A DNA stretch of 64,000 bases from Mariniblastus sp. (GTDB lineage Bacteria > Planctomycetota > Planctomycetia > Pirellulales > Pirellulaceae), in assembly GCA_029247405.1 (NCBI GenBank), contig JAQWLH010000108.1:1-64000 (forward strand), read 5' to 3'. Shown here in pieces: positions 29,537-37,951 of the stretch; positions within the stretch are counted from its first letter, which is position 1; every line of letters begins with the position of its first letter. The position numbers were made by a program, and so were the translations under genes. The notes under the pieces are model-generated. The model was not told the origin of the DNA. It made no database searches and worked only from the letters and a program-made list of their open reading frames with translations.

Positions 29537-31345
29537 CTAATCCAGCCGTGTCAGCATTAACAAACGAAATTCGATCGATTCGTCACCGGGAATATCGAGG
29601 GTCTTGAGAACAAGCTTGCCTGGGCCTTGGGTCAGGGTAATGGTTCCCATTTCAAGCGGCTTAAAGTTCTTGACAAACGATTCGCCACGAACCGCACGAT
29701 CCTGTTTGGCACCAATCAGTTGGGAAACATGGGAAGCGACAATTTTGGTGGAAACTTTATTACCCCCCATCGAAAGCTCGACCACTGCTCCTAAGTCCTT
29801 CTTCGCACAACAGTAGTGAAGCTCGACTTTGTATTTCCCCGACTGCTGAATATCAACGGGCCAGGAAATAGTATCGTCTGTGTCGACCCAGTTCATCATA
29901 TACGAGCAATTGGGGAATCTATTGGACCGTTTCAGTTTACCGGAAATGACAGCATCCCGAGCGGGTAACTGGGTTTTCGTCATGCTCGGGTGACCGATTG
30001 GAAATAATCGCACTTCCGTGTGATTTAGCTCCGACAAGACGTCATTTCTGAATTCTTGGACGGCAGACTTTAGTTCAGCTACTACTTCGGGTTTGTCAGT
30101 CACTGGTTGCTTTTGGCCATGGTCATCAATCAGATCATAAAGTACTCCTTGGCTGTCCAACCGATAACGTTCACTTCGAACGCTGACTCTATTTTTCCAA
30201 CAGGAGAAAAACTTTCGGGACGGACGATTGACTTTCGAACCCAAAAGATCCAGATGGATCGACATCCCATCAAACTCTTTATTTGGCTCGTATTTTTTTT
30301 CGATTCCGCACAATGCCATCAAAGTTGGAAACAAGTCGATTGCACCTGAAACGGTATTGACCACCGACCCCGGTTTAATCTTGGCGGGCCAACGCATGAA
30401 CAGCGGTGAGTGCACGCCCCCTTCATCCGTCGAACCCTTACGCCCTTTGAAGCCGGCGTTATAGCGTGTGCCGTTGGGGCCATTGTCACAAAAGTAAATC
30501 ACAATCGTGTTGTCAGCCAAATTTAGCTCATCCAGTTTTGCCAAGACACGCCCTACGTTTTCATCGATATTCTCACACATGGCCAATGCCGCCCTCGCGT
30601 GATCAAGACCTTTGCCTTTTTGCTTGCTCGCTTTTTTGAATTGCGGCGGAAGCTGCGTCAACGGTTTGTCTTTGAACTTATTCCAATGCTTGTCAGGAAC
30701 TTGCATGGGTGAGTGAGGCGTGTTGTAAGGTAAATAAACAAAAAATGGATTGTCACGATTTTGTTCGATAAAACTGATGGCATGATTCGTGAAATCGTCG
30801 ACGACAAAACCCTTTCCACGAACGAGTTCTCCATTGTGCTCGAGGACCGGATCAAAATAATGCCCCCAATGCCCACTGCAGAATCCATAATATTCTTCAA
30901 ACCCGCGGGAATTGGGATGAAAGGGAGCTTGCATCCCGTTGTGCCATTTACCAAATGCTGCTGTTGCGTATCCGGCCTGCTGAAAAGCCTCCGCAATCGT
31001 CATTTCATCAAGGTCCAATCGTTCTCCACCGGCAGAAGTCGAATAAACCCCTCCGCGTGGATGATACCGCCCCGTCAGAAACTCGGCCCGGGTAGGTGAA
31101 CAAACCGGGCAAACATAAAAGTTTGAGACGAAAGCACCCTCGCGTGCCAACCCGTCAATATTAGGTGTCGCCAGATCTTTATTGCCGGTGTAACTGAAAT
31201 CACCATAGCCTTGATCATCAGACAAAAAAACAATGACATTGGGAAGCGCTTCAACTGATGCATCAACAACGGCTAAAGATTTTCGAAGTAAGATTAGCGA
31301 CACCAACATCGCGACTGTGACAAAAGGGATCCATCGTCGGTTCAT
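29537..31345 (-). CDS. Exported type I sulfatase (formylglycine)
   Basis: 602 residues from the ATG at 31345 (a TTG at 31354 is in frame). After an N-terminal hydrophobic segment comes a sulfatase domain: IVFLSDDQGYGD, then the modification motif CSPTR (Cys82) with LTGRYHPRGG, then AFGKWHNG. Anaerobic- or FGE-type enzymes convert that cysteine to formylglycine. The C-terminal ~120 residues look like a beta-rich carbohydrate-binding appendage. It is last in a three-gene minus-strand operon, 12 bases after the protease gene. The substrate is probably a sulfated glycan. Confidence 0.93.
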   Translation of the reverse strand: MNRRWIPFVTVAMLVSLILLRKSLAVVDASVEALPNVIVFLSDDQGYGDFSYTGNKDLATPNIDGLAREGAFVSNFYVCPVCSPTRAEFLTGRYHPRGGVYSTSAGGERLDLDEMTIAEAFQQAGYATAAFGKWHNGMQAPFHPNSRGFEEYYGFCSGHWGHYFDPVLEHNGELVRGKGFVVDDFTNHAISFIEQNRDNPFFVYLPYNTPHSPMQVPDKHWNKFKDKPLTQLPPQFKKASKQKGKGLDHARAALAMCENIDENVGRVLAKLDELNLADNTIVIYFCDNGPNGTRYNAGFKGRKGSTDEGGVHSPLFMRWPAKIKPGSVVNTVSGAIDLFPTLMALCGIEKKYEPNKEFDGMSIHLDLLGSKVNRPSRKFFSCWKNRVSVRSERYRLDSQGVLYDLIDDHGQKQPVTDKPEVVAELKSAVQEFRNDVLSELNHTEVRLFPIGHPSMTKTQLPARDAVISGKLKRSNRFPNCSYMMNWVDTDDTISWPVDIQQSGKYKVELHYCCAKKDLGAVVELSMGGNKVSTKIVASHVSQLIGAKQDRAVRGESFVKNFKPLEMGTITLTQGPGKLVLKTLDIPGDESIEFRLLMLTRLD

Positions 31346-31357
31346 CTGATTCAATTT

Positions 31358-32893
31358 TCACTTGAGTAATGGTTGTGATTCCAAGGGCTGGAGCGCCGGG
31401 TCGCCAAGCACGACATAAAGAAGACGCATTTGGGGCAAACGTTTACTGCTTTTTTGCTTGTTCGAAATCACGAATCCTCCCGACGTGATTCCACTCTGAT
31501 CAATTAAGCCGTTGATCAACTGCTGATAAGCCTGTCCGACCGTTTGACCACGCAACCAACTCTCAAGTACCGGGTAGAGATGGGGAAATCCACTACTTAA
31601 CCGCTGATGTCCAAAAGCGACAATCGCCCCGTTATCTACAGCGCGAACGATAAAGGCGTCGCGGGGTTGAACGTCATATCCACCCGGCGCACGCCCCATG
31701 GCCGGAAGGTCAGATTTCATGGGAGACGCAGAAAAGCAGGAACCTGACAGCAGAACTTTTCCACTCATATCGTCAGCTAAACCATCAACATCGAGACTGC
31801 ATGACATCCCGGGAATCCCGTGACCATGCATGACCACAAGGTTAGACTCGTCGAATGCCTGACCTGCCGCGGGGGGCAGTTCCTTGACGAAATCTCCCCG
31901 CGACTGAGTCTTCAGGTTCCATATTTTTTCGCCCTCGAGCCTCGGCGCTTGATCAGCAGTTTGACCGTAGATCGCGACGATTGGAGTTTCTAGATTCGCT
32001 TTTTTGAAATGCTTTCTCAAGATGCCAGACTTTTGCAGAGACCTCGTCTCACGAGTGCTCTGAACCTGATTAATCGCAAATGGCTTTAACGATTTTGGCG
32101 TCACCGGCACATGATCTAGCGATTGATCAATCAGTTTCGAAAATGACTTTGAGTTGGAAGCCAAAAGAATGCCGGGAAAACAATCGAGCTGTGGATCCTC
32201 GTCAATGCTGGAAAGCAACTCCCAAATCCCCAGCAACATATTCTCACGAAATGATTCCATCCTGGGAGCCACGGCGACAAATTTGACTTTACCATCCCGC
32301 AATTGCATGCGAATTTTTTCAAACAGCTCCGCATTCTGATGCAATATCGCAAGATCTTCCACAGAAATAATCGTTGCGTTGTGATGCTCAGCGAGCTTTT
32401 CAATTGAGCTCAGGTAATCTTCATCTTGATGATCCGTCAGAATGAAATACTTGTCACCAGCGACCGGATGCAAAGTCGTTTTTAAAACAAATTGTGAGTT
32501 AGAGGCGACAGCACGATCAAGCTTCGTCCCCTCACCCACTCGTTTGAGGTTCGCTACATCCGGAATCGAAAACTCTCTTTCCGAAAGCGGTTCCATTGAA
32601 CGGGGCGATGAATTCCGGCGAGGCGCATTGGAGATTCGAGAGCCGTCAGCCGCAATACCAAATTTAGCGCGAAACTTGATCACCTCGAGCTTGGAAGCCT
32701 CGCCATTCTTGTCAGCATCCCACCGAGGGTGTTGCCGGGCGTACCTCCCGCTTTTGACCACTTCTTCTTTTGATATTAATCCATCGTGATTGGAGTCCAA
32801 CGCCTTAAAGATCTCATCGACATGGGGCTGGTCTTGAGCAGGGACCGAACCACAGGAAAACAAAACGAACGCGATGAAGGAAATATATTTCAT
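31358..32893 (-). CDS. Exported EF-hand protein with C25-like (caspase-fold) peptidase domain
   Basis: 511 residues from the ATG at 32893. A signal peptide (YISFIAFVLFSCGSVPAQ) is followed by two EF-hand loops (DSNHDGLISKEE and DADKNGEASKLE), both with ligands in place. The rest resembles gingipain-type C25/clan CD peptidases: a His motif (VVMHGHGIPGMS) and later a Cys motif (VLLSGSCFSAS) in the order expected for a His-Cys dyad, then FGHQRLSSGFPH. Calcium-controlled, exported protease activity is plausible but unproven. It sits between an esterase and a sulfatase in one operon. Confidence 0.78.
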   Translation of the reverse strand: MKYISFIAFVLFSCGSVPAQDQPHVDEIFKALDSNHDGLISKEEVVKSGRYARQHPRWDADKNGEASKLEVIKFRAKFGIAADGSRISNAPRRNSSPRSMEPLSEREFSIPDVANLKRVGEGTKLDRAVASNSQFVLKTTLHPVAGDKYFILTDHQDEDYLSSIEKLAEHHNATIISVEDLAILHQNAELFEKIRMQLRDGKVKFVAVAPRMESFRENMLLGIWELLSSIDEDPQLDCFPGILLASNSKSFSKLIDQSLDHVPVTPKSLKPFAINQVQSTRETRSLQKSGILRKHFKKANLETPIVAIYGQTADQAPRLEGEKIWNLKTQSRGDFVKELPPAAGQAFDESNLVVMHGHGIPGMSCSLDVDGLADDMSGKVLLSGSCFSASPMKSDLPAMGRAPGGYDVQPRDAFIVRAVDNGAIVAFGHQRLSSGFPHLYPVLESWLRGQTVGQAYQQLINGLIDQSGITSGGFVISNKQKSSKRLPQMRLLYVVLGDPALQPLESQPLLK

Positions 32894-32917
32894 GAAGCAC
32901 AATTTAAGTTGACGTGT

Positions 32918-33868
32918 CTATTTTTTTAACGAGCCATCCGCGAGGAATCCCGATGTTCTCAACCAAGACTCGAGTTGATGATGCCACTTCGAAACGGGAT
33001 GGAGCGAGTCTCGGATTCCATAGCCGTGTCCGCCTTTGCTGTAAACATGAAGTTCCGCCGGAACTTTGTGTTCTCGCAACTTGGCAAACAACAACGCCGA
33101 CTGGGCACCACGAAAGCGATCGTCCCAGGTCACCGCCATAAATGTTGGCGGTGTCTTCGGGGTGACGGTGATCAAAGAACCAAGTTGGGCCACGTTGTCT
33201 TGATACCCATCTGCCAGATAGGCCGCGTAAATTGGGCAGATGAAATCAGGGCGTGCACTTTGCTTGTCTACATCATCCATTGGCTCGTAACACTTAGTGT
33301 CGTATTGAACACCTGACATGACCGTTAAGTGACCGCCCGCTGAAAACCCCAACGTACCAATGCGGTTTGGATCAATTTGATATTCGTCGGCACGATGCCT
33401 CACCCACCGAATGGCACGCTGGACATCTTGCATCGGTTCCCAGTGGATGTTGTCTGGCAATCTCCGGGGAACCCGATATTTGAGTATAAAGGCGGAAACA
33501 CCAATTGAGTTAAACCACTCCGCCAGTTCGACTCCTTCGTGTTGCCATGCCAAAACGTTGTACCCCCCGCCGGGGCAAATAACGACCGCACAGCCATTTG
33601 ATTTTTCAGCGGGTGCCAGCGATACGGTCAGAGTAGGCGAGTCGACGTAAAGCACATGCCCACGAGAATGCACTGCTTCCTTCGCCTTGAGTTCTTCAAC
33701 CCTCTTCGCATCCAACTGCGTAGCTCCAGCAGGCAAACCATTTGGCCAGATCTTAATTTCTGTTGTTTTACCCTTCGCAACCTCCTGAGCATGGGCAACA
33801 TTGACCCAAGTCATCACCAACAGGACGCAAACCAAAGAACCAACTAGACGGAGCACTCTAGATTTCAT
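32918..33868 (-). CDS. Exported alpha/beta-hydrolase esterase (acetyl-xylan esterase-like)
   Basis: 316 residues. A signal peptide ends near VAHAQ. The oxyanion motif is CPGGGYNVLA, the nucleophile elbow is GFSAGGH (Ser176), and the acid and base fit VTWDDRF (Asp249 or Asp250) and KGGHGYGI (His281). This is the pattern of small secreted esterases that remove acetyl or feruloyl groups from polysaccharides. First gene of the operon running to the sulfatase, with gaps of 24 and 12 bases. Confidence 0.9.
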   Translation of the reverse strand: MKSRVLRLVGSLVCVLLVMTWVNVAHAQEVAKGKTTEIKIWPNGLPAGATQLDAKRVEELKAKEAVHSRGHVLYVDSPTLTVSLAPAEKSNGCAVVICPGGGYNVLAWQHEGVELAEWFNSIGVSAFILKYRVPRRLPDNIHWEPMQDVQRAIRWVRHRADEYQIDPNRIGTLGFSAGGHLTVMSGVQYDTKCYEPMDDVDKQSARPDFICPIYAAYLADGYQDNVAQLGSLITVTPKTPPTFMAVTWDDRFRGAQSALLFAKLREHKVPAELHVYSKGGHGYGIRDSLHPVSKWHHQLESWLRTSGFLADGSLKK

Positions 33869-34273
33869 GAAAAGCCAGTCAAATGATAAAGTAAAAGTTC
33901 ATTACGAAACACGACCAAACGAAGCACTCGCGGTTCCACACGACATCCATTCTAGCTGCAATTGCGAACCGTCGTCGACACTTAATGCCTCGAAATTGTG
34001 GCACACCCGCCTCACAATGGCTTGAAATTTTTTTGTAAAACCCCATTTGCTCCATCGTCACCTTAGATAGAAACAGCTAACTATTAAATGGATTGGCAAA
34101 GGAGAATCGTCCGAGTCCACCTCATCCAACACGCCGACTAATTCGGCCATCCTTCGGAAAACCTGTTTGGATATCTCTGGCTGCCAACACATGAGTTACC
34201 CCCTGCAATGTTACGCCAAGACACTTCCTTACAAACGCTCCCCAACACTTTAAAACAAAGAAAAATCCACCTC

Positions 34274-34387
34274 ATGGATGACCTTAAACTTGCGGGCAGT
34301 TTTTTTCTATGGCTACTCAGCGCTTGGATACTACTTAGGCTGGCGTTTCTTTTACTTGGCATCGAGATTGATTGGGATGGAAATTAA
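34274..34387 (+). CDS. Possible 37-residue membrane peptide
   Basis: ATG to TAA encodes 37 residues beginning MDDLKLAGS, with one hydrophobic helix (FFLWLLSAWILLRLAFLLLG) and an acidic end. The ribosome-binding sequence is weak. It could be real or chance; no neighbour supports it. Confidence 0.3.
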   Translation: MDDLKLAGSFFLWLLSAWILLRLAFLLLGIEIDWDGN

Positions 34388-34674
34388 TCCCCAGGCCGAG
34401 CAGCGGTGACGAGTGAGGACCACCCTGGTCATGGCGAGTTTGTTACCACTCTTGGGACAACATTTCGCGAACGATGGCTGACAACTGAGAAAGTGGAGGG
34501 TGGAATTTGAACCGTTCAAACGCCGGGAAATTCCAAGGCGACACAACGCCGTCGACTTCGCAAGCCGAGGTGCTATCTTTCGAGAAGAAAAATCTTCTCT
34601 TCAACGGGAAGCTTGCTCTTCGGATTTTGCCCGCGCCGACCTGTTGTCCCGACCGCAAATAACCTGGCCTGAGG

Positions 34675-34709
34675 GGTGTTATCGTAAGCAAGGCTTGCAA
34701 TAACACTCC
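34675..34709. repeat. Inverted repeat (hairpin) in the gene-poor region
   Basis: An outer stem GTGTTAT/ATAACAC encloses an inner stem GCAA/TTGC with a 3-base loop. No T-run follows it, so it is not an obvious rho-independent terminator. It could be a recombination or protein-binding site. Confidence 0.5.
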
Positions 34710-34838
34710 ATAGAGCCAATTTGCTCGACTTTCTCGAATCCGCTCGCTACGATGCGACTGTTCTGTACGTCTGGAGACGGCAGATAAGGAGTTATCACCG
34801 ACCCGACACAAATACATAGTTATCCACCTTAAGAATCT

Positions 34839-35330
34839 ATGACTGAACGCGCGGCGAAATCGAACTGGAAGACTCTTGATGCGCCGCAGCAATGCGAACC
34901 GCTGGAATACGAGTACGTTTTCGACGACGCAGATGCAGACCGCCTGCAACTTGGATTAATCCCCCGAGAAATGGAGGACAAATGGTTTGTCTATTTTGAA
35001 AACGGCTGGGTCTACCTGCACCGTAGCTGGACTGGGTTCCTGATTTATTGGCTCAGACTAGATGGCTGTCCCGACGGTGTTCGCGTTGTCGAATCGTGGG
35101 TTAATCGTAACTCAGATCAATATCTTGAAACCGATACGGCATATGACCGGATGATGCTTGATTTCTTGCTTCGACGGATGCTTCTCGGCCACGAAGTAGA
35201 TTTCCCCGTGCGATCCGCCGATAACCCAACCAATACACCCGGTGTTTATCAACATCACGTCGTAGGGCGAGCCTATCCTGAGAAAACTGTCTCTGATGGC
35301 AACTCAAACGACGAACCAGACCGTGGATAA
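34839..35330 (+). CDS. Conserved hypothetical protein, cassette-like
   Basis: 163 residues. A soluble protein with a striking tryptophan/tyrosine-rich core (IPREMEDKWFVYFENGWV and LHRSWTGFLIYWLRL, residues ~45-80). No signal or membrane segment. Its stop codon TAA is part of GATAACAA, the same context as several following genes, which suggests the gene sits in a mobile cassette. Function unknown. Confidence 0.65.
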   Translation: MTERAAKSNWKTLDAPQQCEPLEYEYVFDDADADRLQLGLIPREMEDKWFVYFENGWVYLHRSWTGFLIYWLRLDGCPDGVRVVESWVNRNSDQYLETDTAYDRMMLDFLLRRMLLGHEVDFPVRSADNPTNTPGVYQHHVVGRAYPEKTVSDGNSNDEPDRG

Positions 35331-35354
35331 CAAATTGATGAGCTTGCGCTGCTT

Positions 35355-35606
35355 ATGCCGGGCGGATTTGTGTTGGCTCTCCGCACCTACTGCGACGGTC
35401 CACGGAACGCGAAACTCAGTGAACACGATCATTACGGACCGTACGTGTACCTCAAAGTCATGACTTGGTCGGTTGCTGGAATTGATGGCAATTCAATTCA
35501 CGAGACTCATCAATGGCTAGGGCGAACCGTATCCCAAACTCAAAAAAGCACTCAAGGCCTGCAGCGACGGGATGTACCAGATCGCCACTCACGGCCGCTG
35601 AGTTGA
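35355..35606 (+). pseudogene. Broken cassette gene, probable frameshift near 35525-35540
   Basis: The frame from the ATG at 35355 is protein-like up to HQWLGR (YGPYVYLKVMTW, AGIDGNSIHETHQW) but its last ~20 residues are not. In the neighbouring frame the same DNA reads YPKLKKALKACSDGMYQI then ATHGR and ends in TGA at 35599-35601, six bases before a TAACAA motif. The simplest reading is a one-base insertion between about 35522 and 35540. The N-terminus is also short, because only 24 bases separate it from the previous gene. Function unknown. Confidence 0.45.
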
Positions 35607-35769
35607 TAACAAAGCGATGAACGCCGAGCCGTCAATACAAATGCACTTGGCATTGCTGCCGCTAAACAAACCTAAATTATTTTTGACAGTTCGAACTTGG
35701 TTCGTTCTAATCAAGATAGGCGGTTGACAGCAGGCAACATCGCTCGTCGACCCAGTGATCACGAACGCA
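35607..35769. repeat. attC-like recombination site (degenerate)
   Basis: The left end reads TAACAAAGCGATGAACGCCG directly after the broken gene. The right end reads GTCGACCCAGTGATCACGAA, 12-25 bases before the next ATG. The layout (TAACAA at a stop codon, GTGATC before the next start) matches integron attC sites, but the right half lacks a clean GTTA core and the element is long. Confidence 0.45.
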
Positions 35770-35780
35770 ATCCTGTTAAA

Positions 35781-36278
35781 ATGAACGTCAACCCTGACCA
35801 AAATCAAACAAACTTTGTCGGCACAAGAACGCCAGCCGTTCGAGCCGCACTGGCTGGCATTGCAGTTGCCGGTTTCCTGATACTGGGGTTCCTTTTCCTC
35901 CATTCGATGAAAATGCATGACTGGACGATTGCAATTTTATCGGTAGTTGGAGGGCTGTCGGTCATCCCGTGGGCTTCTCACCGATCATCTGCTCGAGATT
36001 GCTGGACAGGCACTGTGTCATTGGCGGCTGGGGCATTGTGTGGAATCGGCGCTGTTATGATTTATTTAGGAATGTTTCATTTCGAATGGTTTAGTGAAAT
36101 CTTCAATCACAAAGAAACCGGACCAATAGGAATGTCCCTTTTTGCAGCCTTAGGATTCGGTGTGGGTGGATATGCCACATTGCTTACACTGATTTGGTGT
36201 TCGTTGCCAACCAGTACGAGCGTTCCAACACTTTTCACAAGCTGCTTCAAAACAACATCATCACAAAAAGCAAGATAA
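35781..36278 (+). CDS. Four-helix membrane protein, cassette-like
   Basis: 165 residues from the ATG at 35781; a TTG 84 bases upstream is in frame but would run through the attC-like element. Hydrophobic segments: AALAGIAVAGFLILGFLFL, WTIAILSVVGGLSVIPW, GTVSLAAGALCGIGAVMIYL and LFAALGFGVGGYATLLTLI. The stop TAA lies inside GATAACAA. No family recognised. Confidence 0.6.
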   Translation: MNVNPDQNQTNFVGTRTPAVRAALAGIAVAGFLILGFLFLHSMKMHDWTIAILSVVGGLSVIPWASHRSSARDCWTGTVSLAAGALCGIGAVMIYLGMFHFEWFSEIFNHKETGPIGMSLFAALGFGVGGYATLLTLIWCSLPTSTSVPTLFTSCFKTTSSQKAR

Positions 36279-36357
36279 CAACCCGATGTGTCAATTCGCC
36301 CAAAGCGATTGTTTTGAATTTTAGATCACCGTGGCGTCTTGGTGATCGTGGCCGTTT
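36276..36357. repeat. attC-like recombination site
   Basis: Left arm TAACAACCCGATG begins at the stop codon of the preceding gene. Right arm is GGTGATCGTGGCCGTTT. The arms pair as AAC with GTT, an AA/CC unpaired spacer, then CC(A)CGAT with ATCGTGG, and the total of about 82 bases is normal for attC. The outer R' box is imperfect (GTTTGAC). Confidence 0.55.
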
Positions 36358-36377
36358 GACTTCTGCATCTCACAGAA

Positions 36378-36482
36378 ATGAAGGCCGCTCAAACTCCACC
36401 GATTCCGCCGCTCAGAAATCATGCCGCGACCTCCGAAGATCGCAAGCGGTTTGAACCACTCCACCGGAATCCCTCCGTATGA
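36378..36482 (+). CDS. Possible 34-residue peptide, first in an ATGA-linked chain
   Basis: An ATG-to-TGA frame (MKAAQTPPIPPL...) whose TGA overlaps the next ATG as ATGA. Sequence is proline/arginine-rich and not clearly a protein. It is listed only because of the overlap pattern. Confidence 0.15.
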   Translation: MKAAQTPPIPPLRNHAATSEDRKRFEPLHRNPSV

Positions 36483-36601
36483 AATACACTCTCACCGTCT
36501 TCATGATATTGCTAATACTTGCCTGGCTGTCAGTGTTGCACGCTGAAGAATCCACCGAACAAGCTCGCTGGTGCGTTAAAGACCTAGGGTTCAAACCATG
36601 A
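36479..36601 (+). CDS. Possible 40-residue exported peptide
   Basis: MKYTLTVFMILLILAWLSVL then HAEESTEQARWCVKDLGFKP. The first 21 residues look like a good signal peptide, leaving a mature piece of about 19 residues with one cysteine. Its TGA overlaps the ATG of the gene at 36598 (ATGA), so translation may be coupled. It could also be the remnant of a longer exported protein. Confidence 0.35.
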   Translation: MKYTLTVFMILLILAWLSVLHAEESTEQARWCVKDLGFKP

Positions 36602-37050
36602 AAAGAAAGGCCACGTCCACTAACCAGAGCAGCGGTCACCCAAAAGTGTTATCCGACGTCGAGTTACCCAATCCATACTCGACACCAACCGCACCAGCAT
36701 CAGCCTCGAACGCCCAGTCGCAAGAATCGCAACCAATGTGGGCTGTTCGTGTCGCAATCGTATTCTGCACGTTGACGACCGTTATCTTTTTGCTTGCTGC
36801 GATTGTTCTTATCCCACAAGCCATCCGTCTTGCAAATGATGCGACGCAACTCCCGACGCAGTTCCAGAGCTCAAATGACGCAGCAATTCAGGGTAGTTGG
36901 TTGCTTGGCATTGCCAGTGTGTTTCTTGCTTTTTCCAATTTAGCAGCTGCGATTCTCGCCTATCGGAAACAGATCTATGTCGCATGGTCTATACTCGGAG
37001 CATCAGTTGCATCCTTTATTGGACTTGCAATCATTTTCAAGCCGACGTAA
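36598..37050 (+). CDS. Small membrane protein with NPYxxP motif
   Basis: 150 residues. The N-terminal ~45 residues are polar and hold PNPYSTP, resembling a short motif often seen in planctomycete membrane proteins. Three hydrophobic segments follow: VRVAIVFCTLTTVIFLLAAIVLIP, GIASVFLAFSNLAAAILAY and VAWSILGASVASFIGLAIIF. Its ATG overlaps the stop of the 40-residue frame. Unknown function. Confidence 0.6.
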   Translation: MKRKATSTNQSSGHPKVLSDVELPNPYSTPTAPASASNAQSQESQPMWAVRVAIVFCTLTTVIFLLAAIVLIPQAIRLANDATQLPTQFQSSNDAAIQGSWLLGIASVFLAFSNLAAAILAYRKQIYVAWSILGASVASFIGLAIIFKPT

Positions 37051-37053
37051 TTG

Positions 37054-37198
37054 TAACCACGATCGCTTCACAACAATCTAACCCCCTAAAAGCGTCAGCG
37101 CCCCGGTGACGGCTTGGTCGCGGGATTGCTTGCGGGGCATAATCTATCACACCGCTTCGATTTCAGGCAGACGTGGTCGACCAGTGATTCGGCGGTCT
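37054..37198. repeat. Weak attC-like element with internal hairpin
   Basis: Starts with TAACCACGATCG shortly after the previous stop and ends with GTCGACCAGTGATTCGGCGG before the next gene. Inside, 37090-37115 can fold as AAGC/GCTT plus GTCA/TGAC with a short loop. The end boxes are degenerate, so this is a tentative call made by comparison with the clearer sites. Confidence 0.3.
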
Positions 37199-37223
37199 TC
37201 ACCCTTATCCGGTTGATTACTCA

Positions 37224-37691
37224 ATGCAACCCAACAACAAAGTTGACGAAGCTGGCGAACGACGCATTTTGCGAGTGACTGCCTCAATCATTATCATTGG
37301 ATTTGTGGTGTATGGCATCGTCGTCGCAGCGGGTGAACAATCGGTTTCGGCGCCGCTCGGGATCGCGGCATTTACCGGTTTTGCGATTTTTACCGGAGTA
37401 TTAATGTCGACGATATTGGGCAGACTTTATCGCCAACACGAAGTTCGCGAGTTTAGACTTGATCTTGCGAATCTGATTCTGGTTTCCGTTTTGATCGCCA
37501 TGCCCTTCGCCGCCGCGAATACTGTCTGGGAAATTTTTCACATGCAGAACATCGACGGCGCCACAGAAAACAAGACCGCAGTGCTACTGGTACTGGCTGG
37601 CATCGCAGCATTCTTGTTGTTTCCCATTCTCGTCCTTACTGAGGCGTTGCTCCACTGGCATTCACTGTTTTCTAAAAACAGAAATCACTGA
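37224..37691 (+). CDS. Four-helix membrane protein, cassette-like
   Basis: 155 residues, ATG start. Helices: ASIIIIGFVVYGIVVAAG, LGIAAFTGFAIFTGVLMSTIL, LANLILVSVLIAMPFAAA and AVLLVLAGIAAFLLFPILVL. Short charged ends. No family recognised. Flanked on both sides by attC-like ends. Confidence 0.6.
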   Translation: MQPNNKVDEAGERRILRVTASIIIIGFVVYGIVVAAGEQSVSAPLGIAAFTGFAIFTGVLMSTILGRLYRQHEVREFRLDLANLILVSVLIAMPFAAANTVWEIFHMQNIDGATENKTAVLLVLAGIAAFLLFPILVLTEALLHWHSLFSKNRNH

Positions 37692-37913
37692 CATTTCCAC
37701 CCAACACCATAAAACAATGCGAGGCATACAAAGCTCGCAAGGTCTGCAAAGTCGTGCGATGAAATGAACCAAGGGTATGCTTTTGAATGCTGCGATTGCA
37801 AGAAACAGAACGCTATAATGGATCTCGACTGATCGCAGTTCGCCGCTCATCAACAAAATACACCTACGTCGCCGACGGTGCGGGAGTTAAAGCAACGATC
37901 ACTCCGGCGAATC

Positions 37914-37930
37914 GATGATCAGCGTCGTTA
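37914..37930. repeat. attC-like right end
   Basis: GATGATCAGCGTCGTTA matches the TGATC...CGTTA right arm of the other sites and lies 21 bases before the next ATG. The left arm is not clear in the 260 bases after the previous gene. Confidence 0.35.
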
Positions 37931-37951
37931 CCTGACTTGGAGAATCCAATT

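Larger units (their letters stand above)
33869..34838. other. Long gene-poor region at the left edge of the accessory segment
   Basis: About 970 bases. The leftmost part holds the promoter of the esterase operon. I see one possible short membrane-protein gene (34274-34387) and two perfect or near-perfect hairpins (34582-34599, 7-bp stem with a 4-base loop, and 34675-34709). Longer minus-strand frames look like noise. Confidence 0.45.

Noticed and set aside
34443-34949. 168-residue minus-strand frame
   Set aside because: It overlaps the start of the gene at 34839, has Arg/Ser/Leu-rich antisense-like composition and no recognisable motif.
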